Assembly (NCBI RefSeq): GCF_002865645.1
Contig: NW_020194619.1
Coordinates: 1,586,442-1,650,441, forward strand
Length of the DNA: 64,000 nt
Direction of reading: 5' to 3'
Source of the DNA: Hyaloscypha bicolor E
Taxonomy: Eukaryota; Ascomycota; Leotiomycetes; Helotiales; Hyaloscyphaceae
The position numbers and the translations under genes are program-made. Below the pieces are notes generated by a model that saw nothing but the letters and a program-made list of their open reading frames with translations, was not told where the DNA came from and searched no databases. Below, in pieces: positions 11,460 through 22,531 of the stretch; the stretch's first letter is position 1; each line of letters starts with the position of its first letter.

Positions 11460-12990
11460 TAGGAACTAATAAAATTAATCCTTAATTATAAGAACAATAT
11501 TAAGCTCAAATTAAAGAGCTCTATTATATTTAAGAGAAGACTTTTTAGAATATTAGATATGCCTTATAACTAGAAGAGTTTAATATTAGTAAGACTAGCT
11601 ATATTACTTAATTATAATAATAGAATACTAAACTCTCTCCGGATTAATAGCAAGTAAAGTATAAGGCATATCTCTATAATAAGAAGCTAGTTAAGATAGT
11701 ATATTACCTCTAGTATTAGAACTATTTACCCAAATATATATTTCGGATCTTTAATTATAAACTCAATTACCCTAGGCTTAATATATATATCCTGAAAATA
11801 ATTCGGTACTATTATAAGCTTTAGCTAAAACGAAATCGATTTAATACCGAGTATATTAATACCCTTAAGGAAGCTAAAGAATTTATTCTCAAAGAACTAA
11901 AGAGTAATTAATTAATCCGGTATGGCTATAGGAGGATATACTACTAGGTCCGAAAGAATACTAGTAAATTTATATTCCGTAAGGAAATATGGCAGATACT
12001 TAGGATATTAGACGAGATAGGAATAAAGATATAAAATAAGTATAAGGATTAGAAGTATAGGAGGTTTACTATTAAGGGGCCAGGTTAATATTAGTCTATA
12101 GATAGATATAATAAGTTATCCTATTATGGCTTCTAGATTTATAGTATTATTAATATATATTCTCGAATAATAATTAGTATTTTTATTAGTATATTAAATC
12201 GTATATAGATTACTATCCTAAAGTTCTACCTCCTCTATATTAGGGAATAGGGTTACTTTCTAAAAAAGTTACGAGCTAATAAAGGCTAGGAGATACTACT
12301 TATAGCAGTTATACAAGTCAAGCTCCGGTGGTTAATAAAGGGTTATAATTTACTATAGAAAAAGGCCTTTATTTACGGGCCCTTAATAAAGAATTAGTAT
12401 ATCGAGATATAGTAAAATACCTTAGCTAGTAGGCTTATAGAGACCTGGAGATAGTTCTTTAAATCTTTTTATAATATAAGTATCTTTAATAGGAAGTCTT
12501 ATTATAACCTAATTACTATTTGATTTATTTATATAAATACCCTTTACTAATAGATTAATAACTTCGTTCTCCTTTATAATATTAGTCCGATCCGCTTTTA
12601 GTAGGTAAGGGCTAATTACCTCTGGCCTGGAGTTCTAGAAGAGCTATATAATTATTACTAGAGAGTTCGTTATTATAGTACTTCCCTAATAGAAGTAACT
12701 AAGTAATTGCTTTCTGAGCTTAAAGAGGAGGTTACGGGATATAATTATATAGTATATTAAATCCCTGAAATTAAAGAGCTTTATATAACTCTTCTTAAAA
12801 ATACTAGTATTATATATACTATAAATAAGCTTAAAGCAGGGCTAGATTAAGACTATATTAGGGTATATTAGTTCCTTTATTATATCCTTAAACTCTATAA
12901 GGAGAGAGTTAGAAAGCTCCTATTTAATATCGAGCTTTCTTATAGGGGGAATAAGTAGTTAGAGGCAGTTTGAGAGGCGGAATAGAGACT
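11460..12990 (+). pseudogene. RIP-ruined integrase-core transposase
   Basis: Read through its many nonsense codons, one plus-strand frame gives GPG-Y-SIDRYNKLSYYGF, then IYSIINIYSRIIISIFI. This matches the fungal 'integrase core domain' proteins (GPNxxWSxDGxxKLxxxGFxIYxxIDxYSRxIIWxxxG). Further on comes KLRANKG-E, where the family has LRADxGxE. The first catalytic Asp is kept; the second Asp reads as Asn, a G-to-A change as RIP produces. About a dozen TAA/TAG codons stand where Trp, Gln or Arg are expected. It lies near the left third of the 9 kb element and presumably once encoded its transposase. The boundaries are approximate. Confidence 0.75.
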
Positions 12991-15900
12991 AGAGAATATA
13001 ATTATAGTAAATCGAGAACCAGGGAATATTAAAGAAAATAATCTTAATAGTAAGGTTTCTATAGATAATAAGGGATAATATAAGAATAATTTAGGGGATT
13101 TAGAGAATAAGGAGATCTTGGATAACTTATTTAATAACTAATATTTGGGCTATAAAAGTTTATTTATACTAAGCTCCTTAAAAATAATATTATAGCTATA
13201 TATAAAGATATAATTCCTTTAAATTAATATAAGAGATTATATAGTTATATGACTCTATAGAATTAGCTAGCTATAAAAATGCCCTAAAGCCGGAAACTTA
13301 TAAAGAGTCTTAAGGGCTTTGGGGTATCCGGACTATTACTAGTATCCGGTATTCTTTGGGAAAAGAGTATAATATATTCTATAATAGGTAACCTATTATA
13401 GACTACTTAACCTTAAAGTTAAGCGGGAAATCTGAGGGCTAGGCTTATAATTCAAGTTTTATTAAGGTTATTAAAGTCTTTACTAGCTAGTACTATAGAT
13501 TTAATATAAATATTATAGGAATCCTATAGGTTCTATTCTAATTTATCTAGAAAGTATATATAGTATATTTCCTTATTTGTTCTGATATTTATATATGATT
13601 TCTGAGAGCCGAACTATTACTTAAGGGGAAAGTAAGAAGACTGGACTAATATCTTTAAAAACTAAGGCCTTAATAAGTCTATCTAGAAAAGTTTGAGTTT
13701 ATTATATATTATAACTTATATAACCAGGGATAGGAACTATTCCGATAGGCCAGAAAGAGTTTCTTATATGGCTCACTCGTATAACCAGAGATAGGGACTT
13801 GAGTTCGTTATATGAAATTACTTATATATAGAGACTCCTACTATAAACTCCTCGTTTAGATTAATTAGTTAAACCTATTTTTAATACTAAGTCTTTATTA
13901 AGGCAACTTCCTGCTTTTAGAGGCTTTAGATAAAATAGCTAATAAGTTTCTTAGCTATTAGCTAAGACTTATTAGCTAGAAAATCTATAAGTAGTAGATA
14001 AGATTATAAAACAGAACTTCCCTAATTATAATACTATATATTTTACTATAGTATAAGGTAATTAGATATAGAAGCCCTATTAAATATAATATATCTGGAG
14101 CTATAAGTAATATCTTATAAGATATAAGAGGTCTTAGTACTTAACTAGTACTATAGTCTAGCCCGAAGGTGCCTATTATTCTTTATACCTAATTTAATAG
14201 AAATAAGAAGTACCTATACTTTAATTCGAGGGATAATTAGGACTTTTATATAGATTTAGGGTAGCGGTTTGCTCTATAGAGAGAGAATAGACCAGAATTA
14301 CCTATATTATATTAATTTTTGGGAGGGGTTATAGTAAATACTATAACTTCTGAAATACTTTTAAGGAAGCTCTTCCGAACTAAAGTAGGCTGGTTTATAA
14401 TCCCGAAAGATCTATAGGAGTCTTATATATCCGAGAGTATAAGTATTTAAGGTAAATATTATTTAAGTTCTAACCTATAATAAAAGAAAAGTAAAGTATA
14501 TAAAACAAAATATATAAAGTAAAAGTAAAACAAAATACCCGGGTATTTAATAAATAGAAAGCCTAACTATAGGTTATAAGAACTAGTACTAACTAGGCAT
14601 ATATATAGTAATATTAAAGGGAAGGTAAGGCAAGAGAGATAAGATAAGGGAAACTAAAAAATAAGTTAGTATATATTTTGTAAAAAAGAATAGGGAGATA
14701 TCTAAATAGCCCAAAGGTAAGAAGTATATATTAAAGAAGTCGAGATTAGAGGAAAAAAGGCTATTTCCTATAAGAATAAGTTAATATATATTCTAAGATA
14801 AAGAATAGAGGTATTTAGTAGCGGCCCGAAGGCTTTTATAAGTATTAAAGGAAAAGGGGGAGATTATAGGCAATTAGATACTAGCTCTTGGTATTAATAG
14901 AGGTATTAGTAGAGAGTAGTAAGATACTAGCTCTTGGTATTAATAGTAAAGTCAAAAAAATATAGAAGAAGAATAAAGGTTTTAAAATAAAGATAGAATA
15001 GAGTTATACTTTTATAAATAAAAAAAAAGGTACTAGTATAAGGTAATTATATTATTAAATTCTATATTTACTTTTACTATTTATTAAGGATATATATCTT
15101 TTAGGGGAAAGTATTATTTAGTATTTCTAGAAAATAATAATTTAATAATAATACTATTAAAAAAACTAAACCTAATATATTTAAGTATACCGAAATAAGG
15201 TAATTATTTTTATATTAAAAATTAAATTATGGTATTACTAGATATAGAGCTATTTTAGTTTATAGACTAGGCTATATATAGAAATCCGAGGATATTAAAG
15301 CTTATTCGAATTACTTATAGAATAGCTATATAAATAGCTAGTAATATAATAAGGTAGTATTATATCTTACCTAATTAGGTTAATAATAAAGCCCTTTACT
15401 ATAATAGATATATAATATCTGTTTTTTGAGGTATTATATAGCTAGAGGGGAAAGGTATATAATTATATAATTCCCAAGTTTTTAAAATTAACTAGAAATT
15501 AGTTAATTAGAAATAAGTAAATATTGCTTTTTATATTCCTAATTTGACTAGCTACTAGAGTAATAAGATTCTTAATATAACTAATTTAATAATACTAGGA
15601 AATCCAGATAGTCTCTTATTACTTATATACTTTTCCCTTGCCCTTAGTAGACTATAAAGAGCTCTTATTAATATTAGGCCTAGCTGCCTTAAGAGATCCA
15701 GAGTCTTTGCCCTGAGCTTCCTGGACTATTAGTACTACTAACCCCGAGCTTTTGCCCTGGGTCTTTTATATAGCTACCTAAAAGGCTTTCTATATAGTAG
15801 ATATTAAGCTTTTGCTTTTATTTTACTAAATAACTAGCTTACTAAGCCCTCTCTCGTTTCATATCATATGGTTGAGACTTTATTAAAGAGCCTCTATTAT

Positions 15901-16005
15901 AAGCCTTACCTTTTCTTGCAAGTCTGTAATTTCTAAATCCTTTTTTATAAAACTATTAAGATACTTTAAACTTATAAATAATTATCTCCCCTTAATTACC
16001 TTGCC

Positions 16006-16560
16006 TTAAGAATCTCCTAAAAGGAAAGAGAGTATCTTTATATTTAGCTTCTCAAGATTCTTTATATAGATTTTGGTAAGACTTTATTTTTCAATTTCAA
16101 ATTTCTTTCTTATAGCTTTTAAAAGCCATACTTTCTTATTAAGCCTATCTATATAAGTATTACTTTCTTTAATTACTATATCCCTTTCCTTTTTAAAGCT
16201 CTGTTTTCATATCTCAAATTACTTCTTTTCCCTCTTAAGGTCCGCTAGCCTCTTTTTTAATATATACTAATACCTATTAATATAATCTTTTATTATAGAC
16301 TCCCTTAGCTACTTATATTATTCATTAAATACCTTATTAAAGGGCTCCTCTAAATTACCGGCTAGAGTAGGCTTAGTGGCTAGAGTAGGCTTATGGGCTA
16401 GAGTTTTAGTAGCTAGAGTAGGCTTATAGGCTAGAGTTTTAGTAGCTGGGATAGGCTTACGGGCTAGAGTTTTAGTAGCTAGAATGGGCTTACTAGCTAA
16501 AGTTTATAGAGACTTAGATCTCTTATAGTTCTCTTAATAGACGATACTAAGTTTTCTACT
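16006..16560 (-). pseudogene. RIP-ruined coiled-coil protein with KPTLATKTLA repeats
   Basis: One minus-strand frame is nearly free of stops despite the A+T decay. It reads ENYKRSKSL, then about five tandem copies of a (K)TLAxKPxLAT motif. A charged helical region follows (LKKRLADLKREKK, SFKKERDIVIKESN, DRLNKKVWLL) and ends LSFLLGDS before TAA at 16006. The few interior stops are TAA, TAG or TGA, as made by RIP from Gln, Arg or Trp codons. The heptad-like spacing suggests a coiled coil. The upstream extent (towards 17.7 kb, where lysine/proline-rich KPKPKP coding is visible in minus sense) is not resolved. It is oriented opposite to the integrase. No family is recognised. Confidence 0.5.
16360..16505 (-). 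repeat. 33-36-bp coding tandem repeat
   Basis: The word GGCTAGAGTAGGCTTA with spacer GTTTTAGTA recurs five to six times. On the minus strand it encodes the tandem motif TLAxKPxLATK within the decayed coiled-coil gene. Copies differ mainly by transitions. Confidence 0.7.
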
Positions 16561-17828
16561 AGTACTTTAATACTAATACCGCTTTTTTTTTAGATATATA
16601 ATTATTTCTAATTATATTACTATTAGAGTTATTAGTATTAAGGGTTTTTAATAAGTTATTAGTATTAGGGGTTATTATTAAATTAACTATTGGCCCTTTA
16701 TACGGTTAATAATCCTATAGAGGCTACTTTTTTTTAACGGGAATAAGGAAGTAGAGTTTGGGCTCTTAATAGTTTATACTAGGATATATCTTTTTTATAT
16801 ATTTAAGGAACTATTTAAAAGTATAATTTTCTCTAAATAGAACCGGGAAATCCGGAACTTTAGAGTAGGTAATCCTACTAGTAAAGTAGCCTATAGTCAG
16901 GCTTTAATCCTCAAGGTCAAGTTTATAGTATTTAGTCTTTCTAATACCTTTTTAGATATTAGACTCTAGGAGGTAATTAAGTACCTAGCTATTAAGCCTT
17001 ATAAACGTCTCGTAAGGGTCGAGAAAAAATAGGAGTTTCAAAGGAGTAGTTTACTTGAATAGCTTCCCAGGGTAGCTAATATAGTAATAGATAGTTATTA
17101 ATAAGCCTATTAGTAAAGGCTTATTAGTAGGATTATGGCTATATCTACTAGTTAGCTCTTCTTTATTATGCTTTCTCTTATTATCTTCCTTTACTTTTAA
17201 TTCTTGCTAACTATAAGCCTTAGTTAAAGTATTTCCCTGGAGCCTTGATTTCTTCTTCTTTTTCCTAGTAAAGGCAAGGTCGTCTTCCTATATACTATAA
17301 AGAGTATTCCTAGTAATAGTTCTTTAGAGACTTTCCCTCTCTTTCCTTACCCGCTCCTTCTTTCCCTCTTTCTCCCTCTCTTCCTTATTCTTTTGGAACT
17401 TGGCCTAATAGGTATACTAATTTCTAGTATCTACCTCTTTAGTACTATTATCATTATTATTTCTCTTATTATTCTTAGAAGGGCGAGAGGCAAGAGGCTT
17501 TGGCTTTGGCTTACGGGCCTTCTATAAATGCTCCTCCTCTAAAGTGGATTCGGTCGGGCTTGAGGAGGGAAAGATAGTACTATAGTAGCTATAAAAAGGG
17601 CTAATACCCTTCTACTTTTAGTACTTTTCATAGTAGGCTATAGTATTATAATATATAAAGTCTTGGATAAGGCAGTTTTAAAGAGATTAGATTAAGAATA
17701 GAAATAAAAGAAAGTAAAGATAGTAATCTAGGAAACAAGAATATAATGGGAAAACCCCTCTATATTAAAGAATTAGTAAGACTATCTGTCTCTATTTTGG
17801 GTATAGATCTATACCGAGTTATCCTATA

Positions 17829-18064
17829 GTATATCTTTACTTATTACTACCGGTTTCGGATACGCCTCTTACTAACTAGCAACTCTATATATATCTTTAT
17901 TTATTACTACCGGTTTCGGACGCACCTCCTACCGGCCGGCCACTCTAAGTATATCCTTATTTGGTACTACTGGTTTCGGGCAGGCCTCCTATAAACCAGC
18001 GACTTCGTATATCTTGACTTATTTTTGCCGGTTTCGGATACGCCTCCTACTAACTAGCTATTCC
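17829..18064. repeat. Four 58-60-bp subterminal tandem repeats
   Basis: The core CGGTTTCGGA (CTGGTTTCGGG in copy 3) recurs at 17851, 17911, 17971 and 18029. Each copy is followed by a CGCCTCCTAC-like block and an ACTAGC-like block. The period is 60, 60 and 58 bp. The repeats retain CpG sites in an otherwise A+T-rich interior and lie about 290 bp inside the right inverted repeat. Subterminal repeats often bind transposase in large DNA transposons (known for several families); that role is inferred here. Confidence 0.8.
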
Positions 18065-18347
18065 AAGTATATCCTCTATAACTAATTCTCTAATCCGACA
18101 TGATTCCGTCCTTCTATATATACCTTATATATGTAAAGCTAATCATATATTAGTAAGAGTAGAGAGAAGGGGTAGAGGGATATTATAGGTAGTAGTATAG
18201 GGCTAGTATAACCTTACAAGAATGATTCAGAAGTATTATAGTTAATTATATCATAAATTATCTATACTTAGAAACATAATTTAATTATATATACGAGTTT
18301 TATAATAGATAGTAATAAAGGGACTTAAGTTAGGTGTGGTTGTGCCT

Positions 18348-18473
18348 GCAGAATGCGGTATTTTGGTTACGGGCGATTTTTGGTGGGGTGCGTACGTGCC
18401 ACAAATCAGACATCGAAGGTCGAAAACCAGATTCGAAAATCGCTTGGTCTTCTGATCCTTACGGCTTTCCGTA
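18348..18473 (-). repeat. Right terminal inverted repeat (126 bp)
   Basis: Inverted copy of 9401-9526 with one mismatch. It is followed by the GCTCTC target duplication at 18474-18479 and lies 410 bp upstream of the start codon of the FAH-fold gene. Confidence 0.95.
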
Positions 18474-18479
18474 GCTCTC

Positions 18480-18883
18480 TGAATCTAGTGTGTCATTGAT
18501 CACTTTCAGGCTCTCAACCCCCTGTATCAATCCCCGCCATTTGTGGGGGCCGTGAACGCGGGGCACTTCTCCTCACAGACATCGGAGTTTCCCCCACCAT
18601 ACACCAAGCAAGACCCCTCTACTCGCTTGAGACTGACAAGCTTTTTCCCCCTCTTCCATCACTGAAACCCCTCATGGGCGCGGTATGCTCTGATCATGTC
18701 TGAGGCAGTAGGTGCAATCTCGGCCGAAACAGTAGAACGAGGCTGCGAGTCGCCGCCGCCTGGTCATGGCTCTGTGCTCTGTGCTCTTCAATTTCTTATT
18801 CTTTAAGGCTCATCTTTTTTACTTCATGTCAAGAAAACATTATTCTAAATCTTCTGATCTGAAACTTTAAGATTTCTTCAAAT
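18480..18883. other. Intergenic between transposon and FAH-fold gene
   Basis: This 404-bp stretch must hold the promoter of the downstream gene. No specific site was recognised. The transposon insertion sits at its upstream edge and could have displaced distal regulatory DNA. Confidence 0.5.
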
Positions 18884-19824
18884 ATGCCTTTTGACAAATT
18901 AGTTCGCTTCGAACTCGATGGGAGAGCATGCTATGGCAATTTGATTGACACTTCTGGGAACGAGTTCAAAGTCACCAAGCTCATAGGTGGCTTGGAAGAA
19001 GGATTTTCTGCCGACGGAGATGAGGTCATAATAGTATCAAAGGTAAGTAAACATATATTCTCCTTCCAGTTAAACAATTAGAGCGAGTCTAACCATATGC
19101 TGAGCAGCTTCTCTGCCCTCTCGAAAGAACCCCGATCATTCAATGCGTCGGCGTCAACTACCGCAGGCACGCCACAGAAGCAAAAGTAAATTCTCCCTTC
19201 CCTCATTCCAGAATTGACTCTCAAAACTAACCCGGCTCACAGCTCACCGTCCCCGCCTACCCCGTGATCTTCAGCAAACCCCCTGCCACCCTTGCCGGGC
19301 CCCACGACTCAATCCCCATCCACCTTTCCTGCCAAGAAAAGCTCGACTACGAAGGTGAGCTCTGCGTCATCATCGGCCGAGACGCAAAGAACGTCTCCTC
19401 GTCCAACGCCCTCGACTACGTGCTGGGCTACACAGCCGGCAACGACATCTCGGCACGCTTCTTCCAGCTCCCCGAGAATGCCGGCGGTCAATACGGCTAC
19501 GCGAAATCCTTTGACAACTTCGCGCCCATCGGGCCTGCGATTTGGTCGCAGGAAAGTGTCGGGGATCCACAGAAGTTGAGGCTGGTGACGAGGGTTAATG
19601 GGGAGGTGAGGCAGGAGACTGGGTGTGATGACATGATTTGGAGTGTGAGGCAGATTGTTGAACATTTAAGTAGGGGCACGACATTAAGGGCCGGAACCGT
19701 CATTATGGCGGGGACACCAGAGGGAGTGGGTTTCTTTTCGAAGAGATTTCTAAAAGATGGGGACGTAGTTGAGATTGAGATTAAAGGGTTGGGGAAGATT
19801 GAGAATAAGATGGTTTTTGAGTAG
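18884..19824 (+). CDS. Fumarylacetoacetate hydrolase (FAH)-domain protein
   Basis: Three exons (18884-19042, 19108-19185, 19243-19824) give 272 aa, all boundaries in phase 0. The protein shows the FAH fold: an N-terminal cap (residues 1-60), then IIQCVGVNYRRHATEA, DYEGELCVIIGR with the metal-binding acidic residues, GYTAGNDISAR, KSFDNFAPIGP, and AGTPEGVGFF near the C-terminus. Length and motifs fit the short FAHD1/2-like hydrolases and oxaloacetate decarboxylases that act on 2-oxo-acid breakdown products with Mg2+ (family knowledge). The exact substrate is not readable. The start is the first ATG in good context. Its neighbours, an MFS transporter and a dehydrogenase, would suit a small catabolic cluster; this is inference only. 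Confidence 0.85.
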
Positions 19825-20073
19825 CGCTGATAAGCTGTACTGACAGTTGAATGCGAAATGAGTTTGGTCGTACAATGAAGAATTACTTGAGTTGCCATTC
19901 GTTCCAGATTGTCTCTGGAAAGCTTTTAAAGTGTGATAAATCTGATGCACAAATGCTGATTTGGATGAATAAGTGATCAACTATAATGACTGTCAAATGG
20001 ATGCAAAAATCAACACATTAAGGAAATAAAGACCACAACTATGAAACTTATGCACCAAAATATCCACCTCATC

Positions 20074-21858
20074 TCAGATCTTGCTAAGAAGGTCATGCGT
20101 ATGCCACCAGGCCCTCACCTTACCATAGACATAGACCGGAATCGTCGTAGCAGACAGCGCGAGCATAATGCCTCCAATAACATTGAAAACCCTAGCCACA
20201 CCCCACTTAGTAACCCAATCGTTCATAAAGACTTCATATCTCTATCAGCATCAACGTTGTATGTCTAGAAAAGACAGAAGACTTACAAGAGAACCCAAAG
20301 AACAAGAAGTTCTTGATTGTCATCGAAATGATGAAAACATCAATACTGTAATTGCGGAAAGCGTCAACGAGGTAAGTACCTGTAGCATTCCCGACAAGCT
20401 GAACCGAGAAGAAGATAACTCCCCAAATCACCGACAGCGCAACGGGGCTCTTGCCCTCCGCAGCCATATTCCCGAACAGAAAATATCCCAGACCAGCAAA
20501 GATCGGCACAAAAGCCATGAGAACGAGGCGAAATTCCGGTTCATAGATGCCGTTGTTGCGTTTGGCCATGTATCTACAAATCGGGTCGGATATAGCTCCG
20601 CAGAAGAAACAGCCGATAACACCGGCTACCATGGGACCCCCGGAGATGTAGCCGAGTTGCGCCGGACCGAGAGAATATGGAGGTGGTGAGAAGATTTGGG
20701 CGAGGGTGTAGCTAATTATGACGTTCCAGAGCTGGGCGAAGGCGATGACGAGGATGGCCCAGAGGATGGCGGGGTTGGCTACGACGAAGAGGGGACGAAC
20801 AATTAGCTTGATCAAGGGCTCTGATGTATAGACACCTGACCATGGCATCATTCTTTTGAGGAAGGAGTCGCGCTTTCTGGTTTCGTTTGTGGATGATGAC
20901 ACTGTCAGAGTTGTGGCAAGATGGTTGTCGCCTTCAATATGAGCTGCATCCCCGCTCTTGAGATCTTCAATGATCTGAATGTTCTGTTGGTTCTGTCAGC
21001 AAAGTATAATGGCTGCCAAGAGGAACAGACTTACGTCATGAGAGGAGGTATCGATATTGTAGACCGCACTTCGGTTGAAAGCAGTCTCCCACCCAAACAA
21101 GATAACCCCGAGAAAACCAATTCCAATAAAGATTGAGAGCAGTCGGAAAGTCCACCGCCAGTTAAGGTCCTCGGCCACCTTTCCTGCAATCATGCTTGGC
21201 ATTAACACCAAGCCAGCCTGAGAGATCACGTAGATTGCCATTCGTGAACCTCTTTGATGCACAAAATAGAGGTCACCAATGATAGCGAATGTGATACTCT
21301 CGAAGGTAGCAGTGCCAAGTCCCTGGATGATGCGCCCTCCCAGCATTGAATTGTACGAAGTTGATTCTCCACACCAGATGGAGCCAGCGAGCAGCAGAGA
21401 GAGCGAGACAAGAAATGCTGGTCGTTTGCCGAACTTTCGAGAGAGTGCCGAGACGAAAATACCGACTGAGGCTACAGTTGCGAGCTGGTAGCCGCTGAGT
21501 AGAGTGACTTGTGTGAAGCCAACCCGAAACTCCATGATAAGTGGAACAACAATGACTGACAGAAGAGGGCCAACGCTGACCATTGTGTTAGCTTTGTCTC
21601 TATACTGGCTGAAGTAGATGAAGCTCACCCTCCGACACAAATGTTGGTGCAAAAGCAGTAGAGCAGAAGGATCAGATCTCGCTGCCAAAGTGGCCAGTTT
21701 AGAGGATCGTTCAAATCACTTGACGGCTGTGGAATCAAGACAATATCAATATCTTTTCCTGAGCCTTTCTTAAGATGAGCAGTCGACTCTGGAAGGAGAT
21801 CTTCAAGTTGCGCAGTGCTAGGCACGTGCTCAAGGCTTCTCTTAGACTCGAGAATTCC
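20074..21858 (-). CDS. MFS transporter (DHA1-like), 5' end disrupted
   Basis: Four coding segments on the minus strand (21629-21858, 21035-21575, 20287-20992, 20074-20231) join in phase to about 544 aa with twelve hydrophobic segments. The motifs DPLNWPLWQRD before helix 1, SRKFGKRPAF between helices 2 and 3, and GRIIQGLGTATFE are those of major facilitator drug/polyamine-type H+ antiporters of the plasma membrane. The C-terminus ends in a short cytoplasmic tail. The expected start ATG at 21865-21867 is followed by ACC and then a TAG at 21859-21861, after which GILESKRSLEHVP runs on in the correct frame. Either a 5' exon splices at that CTAG, or a nonsense mutation has disabled translation. 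The substrate is unknown. Confidence 0.75.
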
Positions 21859-21867
21859 CTAGGTCAT

Positions 21868-22531
21868 ATTGAAGAGATACGATAATGAGTAGACAGAATG
21901 TTCAGAGGCGAATGTATTCAGAATATAGACAAATAAATATTCGAACTGAACAGACGTTGGGATCGAGGGGCCGGCGACAAAGGGACTTTCTTGACTGAAG
22001 ACAACGAGGAAGCGATTGAGTGCTGCTTTTGATCTCACAAGATCTGTTAATCTCGGTTTTCACTTGATAGATGATTGACCCAATCATAGCGTTCCGACGC
22101 TCGAGGAGACCGTCCCAGCGTGGTGGCGCACAGCCTGGGGATGTGGGGGAATACCAACAACTCGGTTGCACTCGGTTGCATGGCAAGTCAGAACCCAATA
22201 CCACATCACAAAGAAAAAATAATGCGGGGTACCCCAGGATGTGGCTGAACGATTCCTTACAATTGACTTGAAGCCTTACTGCGGAGAAGGTTGAGAGGGA
22301 TAAGCCTTGTCCGTTTTGGGTTGAGATGGTAGACGCCTCTCGCAAGTGGGGAATCTCCGAGAATTATTTGCCCACCCGAAGGTTGTCTGAGACCGATGGT
22401 CTGTCCGCCAGTATATGGAAGTAGATTCTACGAAATAGAATTAAATCAGATTATTCTGTGATCCAGAGTCGTACCCTTATGAAGACATACTTCACAGACT
22501 TTCCATACCTCTTCGTGAGGCTCATGCAAAC
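21868..22531. other. Shared upstream region of MFS (-) and dehydrogenase (+)
   Basis: 664 bp between divergently oriented genes, likely a bidirectional promoter. A small direct duplication CTCGGTTGCA-CTCGGTTGCA occurs at about 22160. No gene is supported. Confidence 0.4.

Larger units (their letters stand above)
9401..18473. mobile_element. 9,073-bp DNA transposon, RIP-decayed interior, intact ends
   Basis: The element starts TACGGAAAGCC and ends with the reverse complement GGCTTTCCGTA. The terminal inverted repeats are 126 bp with a single mismatch. A perfect 6-bp target duplication GCTCTC lies at 9395-9400 and 18474-18479. The interior is extremely A+T rich, poor in CA/TG and full of TA, as expected from repeat-induced point mutation; no open frame survives. 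Two decayed genes can still be read: an integrase-type transposase on the plus strand and a coiled-coil protein on the minus strand. Four 60-bp tandem repeats sit about 300 bp from the right end. A plus-strand tyrosine-rich frame from about 9733 may be a third gene. The retroviral-type integrase, 6-bp duplication and TA-starting termini are reminiscent of IS3EU-type elements, from memory and unverified. Confidence 0.92.

Noticed and set aside
9540..18340. Possible CRISPR-like or centromeric array because of extreme A+T content and repeats
   Set aside because: There are no regular spacers, the host is a eukaryote, and the terminal inverted repeats plus target duplication define a transposon.
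9401..18473. Starship-type giant element
   Set aside because: Starships carry a tyrosine recombinase with a DUF3435 captain and lack long inverted repeats of this kind; here an integrase-core relic and 126-bp inverted ends are seen.
19309..19665. Open minus-strand frames across the FAH-fold gene
   Set aside because: Mirror frames of G+C-rich coding exons; the plus strand carries the recognised domain and splice sites.
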